DNA of 64,000 nucleotides from Acidobacteria bacterium UBA2999 (GTDB taxonomy: Bacteria > Acidobacteriota > Vicinamibacteria > Vicinamibacterales > UBA2999): positions 92,825 to 156,824 of the forward strand of contig DDZV01000015.1 of the NCBI GenBank assembly GCA_002346475.1, read 5' to 3'. This document shows positions 8,453 through 16,833 of this stretch, one piece after another (the first letter of the stretch is position 1; each line of letters starts with the position of its first letter). A program made the translations under genes and the position numbers. The notes under the pieces were generated by a model. That model worked only from the letters and a program-made list of their open reading frames with translations, made no database searches and was not told the origin of the DNA.

Positions 8453-9553
8453 TTATAGCCCAAAGCGACTAGGAGTTGTAAGCATTAGTTCAGGGGCCTT
8501 AGCATTCTCTAGTAGAAAATCTGCAACTATCTTGGCTGTAAGTGGTGCTAATAGGACGCCATTGCGATAGTGGCCTGTAGCATAAATCACATTTGGCCAC
8601 TCGCACGAAGGACCTACTAGTGGTAATTCGTCAGGAGATACTGGACGAAGTCCCACACGCACATCACGCAACCGTGCATCTTTGATTGTCGGCAAGACCG
8701 CTTGCGCCACTTGAAGAAGGTGTTGCACAGCAGCTGCTGTAGATCTCTCGTCAAAACCAACATCTTCGACTGTGGCACCAACGAGTATGGTGCCGTCTTG
8801 TAGTGGCACAAGATAGCAATCAGGACTCCAAATAACGTGTGCTGCCGATGGAGTGTTGCAAACAAGATTCAGGAGTTGTCCGCGAATAGGCTTAACGGGT
8901 GCAGGCATCGCCTGCTTAACAGCAACACGAGCAGACCAACTCCCTGTTGCTAACACCAAAGCATCTACTTCAATTGTGCTACCTTCTGAAAGATGAACTT
9001 GGACACGGTTATGTCTCTGTTGCAGTGCTTCAACCTTCACCGTTGACTTCACTGACACGCCCTTCTGTCGTGCAGCAACTTCCAAAGCGTGGACTAGAGC
9101 ACGAGACTGTACGTACCCATGATTCGGAATTAGGAGCGCTCCTGTTGCTGTAGGTGCAAGTCCAGGCTCAAGTACACGTGCTGCAGCTGGTTCAAGATAT
9201 TGATGCTCAACATGGGTGGCATTATATTTTTCAGCAGTGGTACGAAGGTGATGAGCTTGTTCTTCGTTAAGAGCCACCTCTAATGTGCCTATGCGACGAT
9301 AATCGATAGGTAGCCCAGAATCTCTACTCACACGTTCAATAAATGCGTCATACAGACCTAGACTTTGCACTCCAAGTTGTAAAAACTCTGGTGAGTGCCC
9401 TTCAATATATGGAGCAAGTATGCCTGCAGCGGCTTGTGAAGCGCCTTCACCGGCACGACGTGCATCTAACATTTGCACCTCCGCACCACGCGCAACAAGC
9501 TCATAAGCAACCGCACAGCCAACCACGCCGGCTCCAACAACTAGTACTTGCAC
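8453..9553 (-). CDS. thiO: FAD-dependent glycine oxidase-like enzyme (ThiO type)
   Basis: A 366-residue DAO-family flavoprotein. N-terminal dinucleotide fold VVGAGVVGCAVAYELVARG, then GASQAAAGILAPY, which is typical of ThiO, and a C-terminal ATGHYRNGVLLAPLTAKIVAD that closes the FAD site. ThiO oxidises glycine to iminoacetate for the thiazole half of thiamin. No thiG, thiS or other thiamin genes are adjacent and I see no TPP riboswitch upstream, so a general amino-acid oxidase role is possible. First gene of a three-gene minus-strand unit. Confidence 0.85.
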   Translation of the reverse strand: MQVLVVGAGVVGCAVAYELVARGAEVQMLDARRAGEGASQAAAGILAPYIEGHSPEFLQLGVQSLGLYDAFIERVSRDSGLPIDYRRIGTLEVALNEEQAHHLRTTAEKYNATHVEHQYLEPAAARVLEPGLAPTATGALLIPNHGYVQSRALVHALEVAARQKGVSVKSTVKVEALQQRHNRVQVHLSEGSTIEVDALVLATGSWSARVAVKQAMPAPVKPIRGQLLNLVCNTPSAAHVIWSPDCYLVPLQDGTILVGATVEDVGFDERSTAAAVQHLLQVAQAVLPTIKDARLRDVRVGLRPVSPDELPLVGPSCEWPNVIYATGHYRNGVLLAPLTAKIVADFLLENAKAPELMLTTPSRFGL

Positions 9554-9661
9554 GAATGGCAGTTTACCCTCTTGAGAACTCTCACGTTAGAGAGCTGGCT
9601 CAGTTACTATTAAGATTGCACAATTGACATAAAGCGATCTAATAGTGGTATTGCAAAAAGT

Positions 9662-10222
9662 ATGCATCGAATCTGTCTTTTTTGTGGATCAAGCACAGGT
9701 ACAAACCCTGCTTACACCCTTGCGGCTCAAGTAATTGGAAAAGAGCTTGCTAGGCGGAAGATCGATCTTGTATTTGGAGGTGGTGCCATTGGGCTCATGG
9801 GTGTTGTAGCCAATGCTGTGCTTGCGGGTGGTGGCCACGCGATTGGTGTTATTCCGAAATCACTCGAGGCACGCGACATTGCGCACCAGGGGCTACCAGA
9901 TCTAAGAATAGTCAACTCAATGCATGAGCGAAAAGCTCTAATGAGTTCACTGGCTGATGCCTTTATTGCTCTACCCGGTGGATTTGGCACTTTTGAAGAA
10001 TTTTGCGAGGCCCTCACGTGGACACAGCTAGGCCTACATAACAAACGTTGTGGTCTGCTTAATGTGGAAGGATATTACGACCCACTGCTCGCCTTATTTG
10101 ATCGGGCAGTCAAAGATGATTTTATTACGGTGAATTACCGTGCCATGGTCATCGCACACGCCGACCCGCTTCTGCTGCTAGACAAACTCCTACAGCCAGA
10201 GGGCACACCGATAAAACCGTAG
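9662..10222 (+). CDS. LOG-family nucleoside 5'-monophosphate phosphoribohydrolase (TIGR00730)
   Basis: 186 residues with the family motifs CLFCGSSTG (N-terminus), VFGGGAIGLMG, and the catalytic PGGFGTFEEFCEALTWTQLG (about 103-122; PGGxGTxxE). Members cleave the ribose-base bond of (cytokinin) nucleoside monophosphates; in bacteria many act in nucleotide salvage. Monocistronic, between a divergent thiO and a convergent sixA-like gene. Full length. Confidence 0.92.
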   Translation: MHRICLFCGSSTGTNPAYTLAAQVIGKELARRKIDLVFGGGAIGLMGVVANAVLAGGGHAIGVIPKSLEARDIAHQGLPDLRIVNSMHERKALMSSLADAFIALPGGFGTFEEFCEALTWTQLGLHNKRCGLLNVEGYYDPLLALFDRAVKDDFITVNYRAMVIAHADPLLLLDKLLQPEGTPIKP

Positions 10223-10247
10223 TACCGTGGAGACAGCTCAAGAACAC

Positions 10248-10700
10248 TTATACCTCAAGGCGCCACTGCTCCTCCCAGCTATCACCGATGGGATGCAGGG
10301 CGACCATACCATTCCGCGGAAAGTTAATTAGCATTTCCTCTGTTGGCACTTCAACTCCAAGCATAAGCCTTAGTAACCGTTCCAAGTAAGGCATATGGCC
10401 CACAGCCATAAGTTCTCGGATATCTCCTTGAAACTGATCGCGTATCCATACAGGCGAGTCTGCTGGTTGGAGACCACGCTTAGCAGTCATCGTGGCAAAT
10501 GGGTTGCAGGCTTTCCAAAACGCTTCAGCAGTCTGCCGCGCCCGGAGCTTTCCACTGTGCCAGATATACAAGGGGCGTACTCCTCGCTGGGTCGCTTGGA
10601 GCGCAAGGTGGGCAGCTGCGGCACGCCCACGTGCCGATAATGGACGCATTGGATCAACCTCGGTTATAACTGCTTCAGCGTGATGAACAAGATAAATCAA
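10248..10700 (-). CDS. SixA-like histidine phosphatase with altered RHG motif
   Basis: Histidine-phosphatase-superfamily protein of about 150 residues. The usual LVRHAEA opening reads LVHHAEA, so the first catalytic Arg is His. The other expected elements remain: SGKLRARQTAEAF, and the second catalytic His in VGHMPYLERL. I place the start at TTG 10700 because LIYLVHHAEA then begins the protein as in SixA; a longer reading to 10805 would run over the metK leader. SixA removes phosphate from phosphohistidine. The Arg-to-His change may lower or alter activity. Confidence 0.75.
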   Translation of the reverse strand: MIYLVHHAEAVITEVDPMRPLSARGRAAAAHLALQATQRGVRPLYIWHSGKLRARQTAEAFWKACNPFATMTAKRGLQPADSPVWIRDQFQGDIRELMAVGHMPYLERLLRLMLGVEVPTEEMLINFPRNGMVALHPIGDSWEEQWRLEV

Positions 10701-10727
10701 GTGAACTCTCAGGCTCTTTAGTGGTAG

Positions 10728-10736
10728 TGCTATACT
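10728..10736 (+). promoter_or_regulatory. Extended -10 element for metK
   Basis: TGC followed by TATACT forms an extended -10 box. No good -35 hexamer is visible at 16-18 bp. Transcription would start close to 10743, just before the structured metK leader. Confidence 0.45.
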
Positions 10737-10748
10737 AAATGGGTTCAG

Positions 10749-10861
10749 AGTGTGCGGCGATTTCACCGACTTGATGGGCCGCTCGTCCAGATTGTAACCT
10801 GGCACTCACACTATCTAAGTCGCGAAAGTTCGCCCGCGACAAAAAGTCAGCGGGCTTTTTT
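10749..10861 (+). promoter_or_regulatory. SAM-II-like riboswitch candidate in the metK leader
   Basis: The leader can fold like the SAM-II H-type pseudoknot. P1 pairs GCGGC (10754-10758) with GCCGC (10778-10782) and is followed by the conserved GATTT (10759-10763). The loop CGACTT (10767-10772) pairs with AAGTCG (10817-10822) as P2, and CGAAAG follows where SAM-II has CUAAAG. Unlike ordinary SAM-II, 34 bases (10783-10816) with a hairpin CCAG/CTGG (10787-10790/10799-10802) separate P1 and P2. The P2 3' strand overlaps an antiterminator GTCGCG/CGCGAC (10819-10824/10835-10840), which in turn overlaps the terminator. SAM binding would therefore free the terminator and lower metK. The pairing is seen; class and ligand are inferred. 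Confidence 0.6.
10832..10861 (+). terminator. Regulated Rho-independent terminator before metK
   Basis: GCCCGC (10832-10837) pairs with GCGGGC (10850-10855), followed by six T (10856-10861). The 5' arm shares CGC with the antiterminator 3' arm (10835-10840), so the two stems exclude each other. It lies 17 bases before the metK start, the position expected of a transcription attenuator rather than an end-of-gene terminator. Confidence 0.8.
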
Positions 10862-10878
10862 GTTGTCTAAGGAGTTTT

Positions 10879-12015
10879 ATGTCGCGTTTCACGTTCACGT
10901 CCGAGTCAGTGTCGGAAGGACATCCAGATAAAGTCTGTGATTACGTTTCCGATTCCATCCTAGATGCCTGTTTTGAACAAGACCCACACAGCCGTGTCGC
11001 GTGTGAAACTCTCTGCAAAAGCGACACTGTGGTACTGGCAGGTGAAATCACGACAAATGCAAATCTAAACTACGAACAAATTGTACGACAGGCTATTAAA
11101 GATATTGGATATACCGACCCCAATGAAACATTCTGTGATACGACTCTTAAATTGATTTCAATTATTACCCAACAGTCATCACAGATTTCACAAGGTGTTA
11201 CAGCAACAACAAGTCAAAGTGGAGACCAAGGTGCTGGTGACCAAGGCATTATGTTTGGCTATGCCACTGATGAATCTCCAGAAATGATGCCTTTACCCAT
11301 TCTCTTGGCACACCGTCTGACGAAGGGGCTAACGGACGATCGCAAGGCTGGCAATGTTGATTGGCTCCTTCCAGACAATAAGTCACAGGTTTCCGTCGCT
11401 TACGAAAACAACGAGCCGAAATTTGTTTCAGCGGTTGTCGTTTCAACACAACACACCACTGCCGTTAAACAAAAACAAATCGCGGAATATGTCAGAGAAG
11501 ATCTCGGTCCACGCGTGCTTGGCCAGTGGTGGAATCAGGACTTAGCGCTTCTGGTGAACCCAACAGGTGATTTTAGCCATGGTGGGCCCGCTGCTGACGC
11601 TGGCGTGACTGGACGCAAGATCATCGTCGACACCTATGGTGGCTGGGGCCGTCATGGCGGGGGTGCCTTTAGTGGTAAGGATCCATCAAAGGTCGATCGT
11701 AGCAGTGCCTACTTCTGTCGATTTGTTGCCCGGCAAGTTGTTGCTGCTGGTCTTGCGCGAAGGGTTGAAATCCAACTAGGCTATGCCATCGGAATGGCTA
11801 AACCTGTCTCGGTAAAGATAGATACGTTTGGAACCGGTGATAGTCGTGCAGCTGAAGAGTTTGTGGAAAACACCTTTGATTTTCGACCACGGGCTATCAT
11901 TGAACAGCTCGATCTGCTGCGACCCATTTACCGCAACACCACGAATTACGGTCACTTTGGTCGACCTGAACTACCCTGGGAAACAGCGGAGAAGGCCACG
12001 GCGACAACTCGATAA
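10879..12015 (+). CDS. metK: S-adenosylmethionine synthetase
   Basis: A 378-residue methionine adenosyltransferase making SAM from ATP and methionine in the cytosol. Motifs: ESVSEGHPDKVCDYVSDSILD (about 8-28), GDQGIMFGYA (about 121-130, methionine loop) and GGHGGGAFSGKDPSKVDRS (about 257-275, P-loop-like, ATP). AAGGAG lies 7 bases before the ATG. Expression is probably controlled by the upstream leader. Monocistronic; it ends 16 bp from the convergent glycosyltransferase-like gene. Confidence 0.98.
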   Translation: MSRFTFTSESVSEGHPDKVCDYVSDSILDACFEQDPHSRVACETLCKSDTVVLAGEITTNANLNYEQIVRQAIKDIGYTDPNETFCDTTLKLISIITQQSSQISQGVTATTSQSGDQGAGDQGIMFGYATDESPEMMPLPILLAHRLTKGLTDDRKAGNVDWLLPDNKSQVSVAYENNEPKFVSAVVVSTQHTTAVKQKQIAEYVREDLGPRVLGQWWNQDLALLVNPTGDFSHGGPAADAGVTGRKIIVDTYGGWGRHGGGAFSGKDPSKVDRSSAYFCRFVARQVVAAGLARRVEIQLGYAIGMAKPVSVKIDTFGTGDSRAAEEFVENTFDFRPRAIIEQLDLLRPIYRNTTNYGHFGRPELPWETAEKATATTR

Positions 12016-12031
12016 AATCTGACCGTTCTAC

Positions 12032-15000
12032 TCACCGAAAGCACGGAAGTTGTAACGGCTCGTACGTGCTGGTCGGAGTGCGACGACTGTCAACCGAGAG
12101 CCAAATAATCAGTCCCTCTCGGTGTAAGCGATCCTGAAGAATTGGATACGAATCAACAAATCGGTTCGCGGCATAGGCATGGACATCTTCATACGCTTCC
12201 AAGTACTGCAGGGGTCTTGATCCACCAACGCCGACGAGAATCGGCACCGGAGATTGTTCAACTAAGGCTATCGTGCGCTGCTGCAACTCCGCAGAGTGTT
12301 GAAACCCGTTACCCCAAGCCATGTGTCGCACAACGCGTCGCTCAGCATAGTACGGTGTTGTGTACATATCTGTCATTGCCCAGATCCGATCTTCCGGCGC
12401 AGTGCACTCGTAGAAGTACCGCAACAATGCGCGATCACCTCTGCTCTCCTTCGGCGCATATCCATCAATCGGTGGCGATATTGTCCACCGGTTGAATTTT
12501 TCCGCAGATACGTCCCACATCCTCGTAACTCCTCCGAAAACCCCGATCCTGTTCAAGAATGAGGAATTGAAAATCCTGGTGTGGCTAATCGTAGCACCTA
12601 TTGAGATCACGACTACGACGGTGACAACGGCAAGGAGGACTGTTTGCCGAAGAATGCGACCGACCGTACGCGTCTGCAACGCTTGAGTCACTTGACGCCA
12701 CGAAACCCAGCTCTGGAAAACCTGTGGAAGGCACCACGCACTGAAAACCATTGCGATGTTCACGTGGTCTTGGAAAGCCCCCATTTTTCGCATGAGCGCA
12801 TAGTTAGTAATTACCGTCATCAGGCCCAGCGCGAGCATCTTCGCACCCTCGTGCGACATTCCGTCGATTTGCTGGCCACGCACTGCTTTCATTATCAGTA
12901 ATCCGATGACGAGAAAGGGAAGCAGCATTGTGACGTAGTACAACCACGCCCCGGCATTCTGGGCATGGATGATTTTTGGTAACACAGCGAGTCGCAGTAT
13001 CGAAAAATCACGTTGCCATGACATAAGCCACGAATCACTTTCGAGTTTTACATCCTCGAGTAAGGGAGTACCTGGTGTCGTCGTCCAGACAGATTCGATG
13101 CCACTACTTCCACTCACATACCTGTCACTAACCAGGGCCTTAAGACGAGCTGAACTGGCATCGACCATGGTGTACGCATGCATACCTGCTGGCGCATTGA
13201 TCGTGACGAGACCATGTTTCGTTTCGAGTGCTTGTCGCTGCTCGGTAGTCACAACATCGTGCGCCCATAGAACGTTTAACCGCGCGCCTATAAAAGCATC
13301 TTGATCTTCCAGCCATACACTGTCCTCAATTTCGCCTACTACTTGGAAAGTGCCTTCGACTTCGGTTGGGATAATACGGCCTATGGTTTCTACTCGTTCA
13401 TCGTGTACTAACCGCGTTACATTCTCGACCGAGGTATTTGTGATGTCATAGTCAAATGCCAAATGGTTATTTTCATTCTCGTTGAATTTTCTATTGACGA
13501 GTTGGTACTCTGCCTCTGCAGCAAAACGCAATTCCTTAGAAAGATCGTTGACCCAAACAATCCCAATCCGTGGGCCTAATACGATGGCCGCCGTGTCTTC
13601 GACTCTTGTGTCTTGTACCAACTGCGTGACATTCGCACGAGAGGGATCCGCGAGCTCGTAGAAAAATGAACGGCCATCATCACCATTCGGGACTTTGTTG
13701 ACGAGTTGGTACTGTGCCTCCGCAGCGACGGATGCCTCTGCGGATACCTGTTCAGCCCAGCGAAGCCCAATCCGTGGACCTGCTTTGGGAATCTCGATCA
13801 GGCCGATCGCCTCTGGACGTATCACGGGACGTGTACCTTGCGTTCGTAAGATTGCACGGTCGGTCATCAGCGCAGTGATATTGTCTTGCGAACGATCTTG
13901 AACCTCATATTGCACCGGTTCCCCAGGCAGGGTAATGGCTGAAACATTCGACTCGTTAGAAATTGGTACGAGTTGGTATTGGGCTTCGAGACGGGTACGT
14001 TCTGAGTCGGTAACCCACTCCGCCCAGAGAACCGTCAGCGATTCCCCGGCAGCCCCGGCTTCCATTTGGTACGCGCGCCGAAATGACCCGTAGACACCAT
14101 CTACGATATTCACCTTTGAATCAGCTACTAGCGCTTTGAGGTTAACGTCTGACGGGTCAAGTAGTTGGTAACTGTGCCAACCGCCGGGCTCTCGAAGAGG
14201 CAGATCGTCAAGCCCTCTAGGCTGAGTATTCCCCTGTAGGCCATATTGTGTTTCCAGTTGTGTCCGTAAACGGGGAGATACCTCGGGTGCCCATTCGATG
14301 GCAATCCCGGCGGGGAATTGAGGCATTATGCCCACCCAAAACGAAGGCCGAGACTCATCGATCACGAGCGGTACGGATTGGCGTCCTTCCTGATCGAGTT
14401 GACGTGCGAAATCAATGCGCTCAGTGAAATAAGCAACGATCCCTTCATTGATTTGGACTAGGACAAAGAACGGCAAGAATATGATGATTCCAACACCAAC
14501 GAATCGCCCTACGGAGTAGGCGATTCTGCGGTACCCGTCGTGCCAATGTGCAATGAGAATTGCTATAGAAGCACCGAGGCCTACGTACAAACCGTGATCA
14601 TGTCGAAAACCGAACGCCACGGCCACCGCCACCGCAAGCCCGAACATGCGCAGGAAAGTTGGCTTCTCAATGTATCGCCACGTAAGCCAGCCACCGAGAG
14701 GGTATACAAATATTTTTGGATAACTGTAGACCTTGGTTTCGATCATCAGCACCATAACAACGATTAGAAGTACGAAAGCTATGAGACGTGAGCGGCTGGC
14801 TTCCCAAGCCATGTCGTAGCTGAGGGTAAGAGCAACGGTAGTGAACGTGACTGCAAGGAATATTTCGCCAATGACGCGGTAGCCCACAATCTTCTGTGCT
14901 ATTGCTGACATAAACCAAAAGAGTGGATCGCCCATGTCCACAAAGCCGTCGAGCCATGCATCGCCTTTTAGAAACGCTGCAGCTTTCCCGAGAGCTAAGT

Positions 15001-15154
15001 GATCGTCACCCCCAAGATCTTTAACAATTAACCATTGCAGTATCCACACGAACACAAAGATCGTCGTAAGTGTCAGTGCCTGATACCTGCGGGAAGGAAC
15101 GGATACCATTGTTATCTGTGCTCTACGCTTTATGAAGATCTGGCTTGTGCTCAT
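12032..15154 (-). CDS. Large GT-C-like membrane protein with five-repeat extracytoplasmic insert
   Basis: 1040 residues. An N-terminal helix bundle (about 28-45, 90-112, 122-138, 168-182, 190-203, 218-235) follows a first loop with the acidic pair in KDLGGDDHLA (residues 46-54), which is where GT-C glycosyltransferases place their catalytic Asp. Residues 283-690 form a soluble insert with five related repeats. More helices follow (about 734-755, 767-785, 825-850), then a soluble C-terminus. I recognise no exact family; a polyprenyl-phosphate-sugar-dependent glycosyltransferase is the best guess. It overlaps the cupin gene by 32 bp; a second possible start is at 15109. The neighbouring glycan genes support a cell-envelope role. 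Confidence 0.7.
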   Translation of the reverse strand: MSTSQIFIKRRAQITMVSVPSRRYQALTLTTIFVFVWILQWLIVKDLGGDDHLALGKAAAFLKGDAWLDGFVDMGDPLFWFMSAIAQKIVGYRVIGEIFLAVTFTTVALTLSYDMAWEASRSRLIAFVLLIVVMVLMIETKVYSYPKIFVYPLGGWLTWRYIEKPTFLRMFGLAVAVAVAFGFRHDHGLYVGLGASIAILIAHWHDGYRRIAYSVGRFVGVGIIIFLPFFVLVQINEGIVAYFTERIDFARQLDQEGRQSVPLVIDESRPSFWVGIMPQFPAGIAIEWAPEVSPRLRTQLETQYGLQGNTQPRGLDDLPLREPGGWHSYQLLDPSDVNLKALVADSKVNIVDGVYGSFRRAYQMEAGAAGESLTVLWAEWVTDSERTRLEAQYQLVPISNESNVSAITLPGEPVQYEVQDRSQDNITALMTDRAILRTQGTRPVIRPEAIGLIEIPKAGPRIGLRWAEQVSAEASVAAEAQYQLVNKVPNGDDGRSFFYELADPSRANVTQLVQDTRVEDTAAIVLGPRIGIVWVNDLSKELRFAAEAEYQLVNRKFNENENNHLAFDYDITNTSVENVTRLVHDERVETIGRIIPTEVEGTFQVVGEIEDSVWLEDQDAFIGARLNVLWAHDVVTTEQRQALETKHGLVTINAPAGMHAYTMVDASSARLKALVSDRYVSGSSGIESVWTTTPGTPLLEDVKLESDSWLMSWQRDFSILRLAVLPKIIHAQNAGAWLYYVTMLLPFLVIGLLIMKAVRGQQIDGMSHEGAKMLALGLMTVITNYALMRKMGAFQDHVNIAMVFSAWCLPQVFQSWVSWRQVTQALQTRTVGRILRQTVLLAVVTVVVVISIGATISHTRIFNSSFLNRIGVFGGVTRMWDVSAEKFNRWTISPPIDGYAPKESRGDRALLRYFYECTAPEDRIWAMTDMYTTPYYAERRVVRHMAWGNGFQHSAELQQRTIALVEQSPVPILVGVGGSRPLQYLEAYEDVHAYAANRFVDSYPILQDRLHREGLIIWLSVDSRRTPTSTYEPLQLPCFR
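13085..14308 (-). repeat. Five degenerate protein repeats inside the GT-C-like protein
   Basis: Five units of roughly 60-70 residues start at protein positions about 284, 373, 462, 530 and 626. Each has a hydrophobic strand ending in W (IEWAP, VLWAEW, LRWAEQ, IVWVND, VLWAHD), then a helix with LExxYxLV, a variable loop, YxLxDxSxxN, and a second helix ALVxDxxV. Units 2-4 are most alike (AQYQLV, AQYQLVNK, AEYQLVNR). The pattern suggests duplication of one small alpha/beta domain. Not a family I can name. Confidence 0.75.
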
Positions 15155-15479
15155 CCATCCGATGAGAAAGCATGTTCAGCCAAACTGAATCCTCAAGGGT
15201 CTCAAAGGTATGTACCTCATAGGGATCGATCACAAAACACATGTTCGGCTCAGCGATGAATTCATGTTTTTCACCGGTTTCGATATGGTGAACCATAACG
15301 CGAATCCGTCCACTCAGAATATAGAACAGTTCCTTGGTGTGCTGGTGGTAGTGGTTCCCGCGAATTACATTCTTTTTCGTGGTGATGTGGTTGATTTCAG
15401 CCCAGGTGTAACGATTGACGATCCCATTGAAGATCCCGCGGTCGTCCTCGTGAATCAGGTACTTCTCTAGGAATTCCAT
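15123..15479 (-). CDS. Cupin-fold sugar-modifying or sugar-binding protein
   Basis: A 118-residue single-domain cupin. Metal-type motif 1 reads RGNHYHQHTKELFYILSG (about 40-57) and motif 2 ends in PYEVHTFE (about 87-94). Closest in look to small dTDP-sugar isomerase/epimerase-related cupins. ATG 15479 is chosen because GGAGG lies 6 bases upstream. It is divergent from a sugar aminotransferase and overlaps the GT-C-like gene, so a role in making or modifying a nucleotide sugar is plausible. The exact reaction is unknown. Confidence 0.75.
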   Translation of the reverse strand: MEFLEKYLIHEDDRGIFNGIVNRYTWAEINHITTKKNVIRGNHYHQHTKELFYILSGRIRVMVHHIETGEKHEFIAEPNMCFVIDPYEVHTFETLEDSVWLNMLSHRMDEHKPDLHKA

Positions 15480-15626
15480 GCAGGGCCTCCACTTAACCGT
15501 AGAGATCGCCCGGATAGCGGAAAATCTCTCCGGGGGCAATAATCTGTATATCTATATCACATGGTATCGTGCCCTGGGGAGAGCTTGGCACTGCGCTGGG
15601 CAATCCATATGATTTGTAGAAAATAA

Positions 15627-16817
15627 ATGACTATTGATACTAAAACATTAGCTCTGAAAGGTGGGCACCCCATCCGGGAAACAAGACTGCCTTTAAATAG
15701 TCCTTATCTGGATGATGAGGATGAACGTAGTGTCTCTAGCACTATTCGCTCAGGATGGATCGTAGGTGACGGACCAAAGTGTAAAGAGTTTGAAGAAGCC
15801 TTTGCTGAGTACTTGGGTGTCAAATATGCACTTCTAACAACATCCTGCACATCTGCACTGCACCTCGCCTTTCTGGCTCTTGGTTTCAGTGATGGTCAGG
15901 CCATCATACCTGACTACACTTTTACATCAACTGGGTTAGCTCCGCTTTTAACTGGTATGACCGTAAAACTGTGTGACGTGGAATTTGACACTGCTAATAT
16001 TGACACGCACTTAATTGAATCTTTAATCACTGACAAAACAAGAGCAATTGTTCCAGTGGATTATGCTGGGCATCCTTGTCACATTGACAAAATCAATGCT
16101 CTCGCTAAAAAACATAACTTAGTGGTAGTGCACGATAGTGCTCAATCCTGCGGATCAAAATTCCAGGGGAAATATGTTGGTCGCCAAGCATTGGTCTCGT
16201 GCTTTAGCTTTCATGCCACTAAGAACCTCGTCACTGGTGAAGGTGGATGCATGGTAACTAATGATGAGGAGTTAGCACGAAAGGCGTACATCATTCGTGA
16301 TAAAGGGACAAACAAGCGTGAAAAATTACTTGCTAAAGGCAATATTGGTTACTTTGAATATCAAAGCATTGGTAATTCTTACGTGCAATCGAACATCCTG
16401 GGAGCATTAGCTTTATCACAATTAAAAAAATTGGATCGCATGAACGCTATCCGTCGTCAACATGCTGAATATTTAAACGAGGGGCTCAAGCATGTTGATG
16501 GCATTCAACTCCCAATCGTCAAAGAGTACGCTGAATCTAATTGGGCGATTTATGCAATACGGGTTATGGGTGCCAGTGTCATTGAAGTGCGCGATGCCAT
16601 TCGAGCTGAAGGGATTGAATGCAACACCCACTATCATCCATTGCATATCAATGCATACTATCGCGCAATGGCTAATTATCAGGAAAATGATTTTCCGGTT
16701 TCGAATCAGGTGTATCAGTCGTTATTACGACTGCCTATGTACCCTCAATTAACGCACACTGATTTAGACGAAACGATTGCTGCTGTAACAAAAGTTATGC
16801 AAGCTTTTCATCAATAA
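15627..16817 (+). CDS. DegT/DnrJ/EryC1-family sugar aminotransferase
   Basis: 396-residue PLP enzyme of the nucleotide-sugar aminotransferase family. PLP lysine Lys199 is in FSFHATKN, with VVHDSAQSCGSK before it and GEGGCMVT after it. The stretch RDKGTNKREKLLAKG and the following SIGNSY resemble WecE/RffA (dTDP-4-amino-4,6-dideoxygalactose transaminase), so a 4-amino dideoxysugar is the likely product. It heads a run with a hexapeptide acyltransferase and a GT2 glycosyltransferase: amination, N-acylation, transfer. The keto-sugar dehydratase is not in the window. Confidence 0.9.
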   Translation: MTIDTKTLALKGGHPIRETRLPLNSPYLDDEDERSVSSTIRSGWIVGDGPKCKEFEEAFAEYLGVKYALLTTSCTSALHLAFLALGFSDGQAIIPDYTFTSTGLAPLLTGMTVKLCDVEFDTANIDTHLIESLITDKTRAIVPVDYAGHPCHIDKINALAKKHNLVVVHDSAQSCGSKFQGKYVGRQALVSCFSFHATKNLVTGEGGCMVTNDEELARKAYIIRDKGTNKREKLLAKGNIGYFEYQSIGNSYVQSNILGALALSQLKKLDRMNAIRRQHAEYLNEGLKHVDGIQLPIVKEYAESNWAIYAIRVMGASVIEVRDAIRAEGIECNTHYHPLHINAYYRAMANYQENDFPVSNQVYQSLLRLPMYPQLTHTDLDETIAAVTKVMQAFHQ

Positions 16818-16833
16818 CACACTGCCGAGAACA

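Noticed and set aside
9554..9661. TPP riboswitch before thiO
   Set aside because: The conserved CUGAGA and ACCUGA-type elements and three-way junction are absent.
10739..10774. Short peptide (MGSECAAISPT) as a metK leader peptide
   Set aside because: It has no Met or other regulatory codons, no ribosome site, and the pseudoknot model explains the region better.
10701..10805. N-terminal extension of the SixA-like gene over the metK leader
   Set aside because: The extra 35 residues have no SixA counterpart and coincide with the structured leader and promoter of metK; the TTG at 10700 gives a normal SixA start.
12142..14767. Several plus-strand open frames opposite the GT-C-like gene
   Set aside because: They lack family similarity and ribosome sites; the minus-strand protein has helices, repeats and good composition across the whole length.
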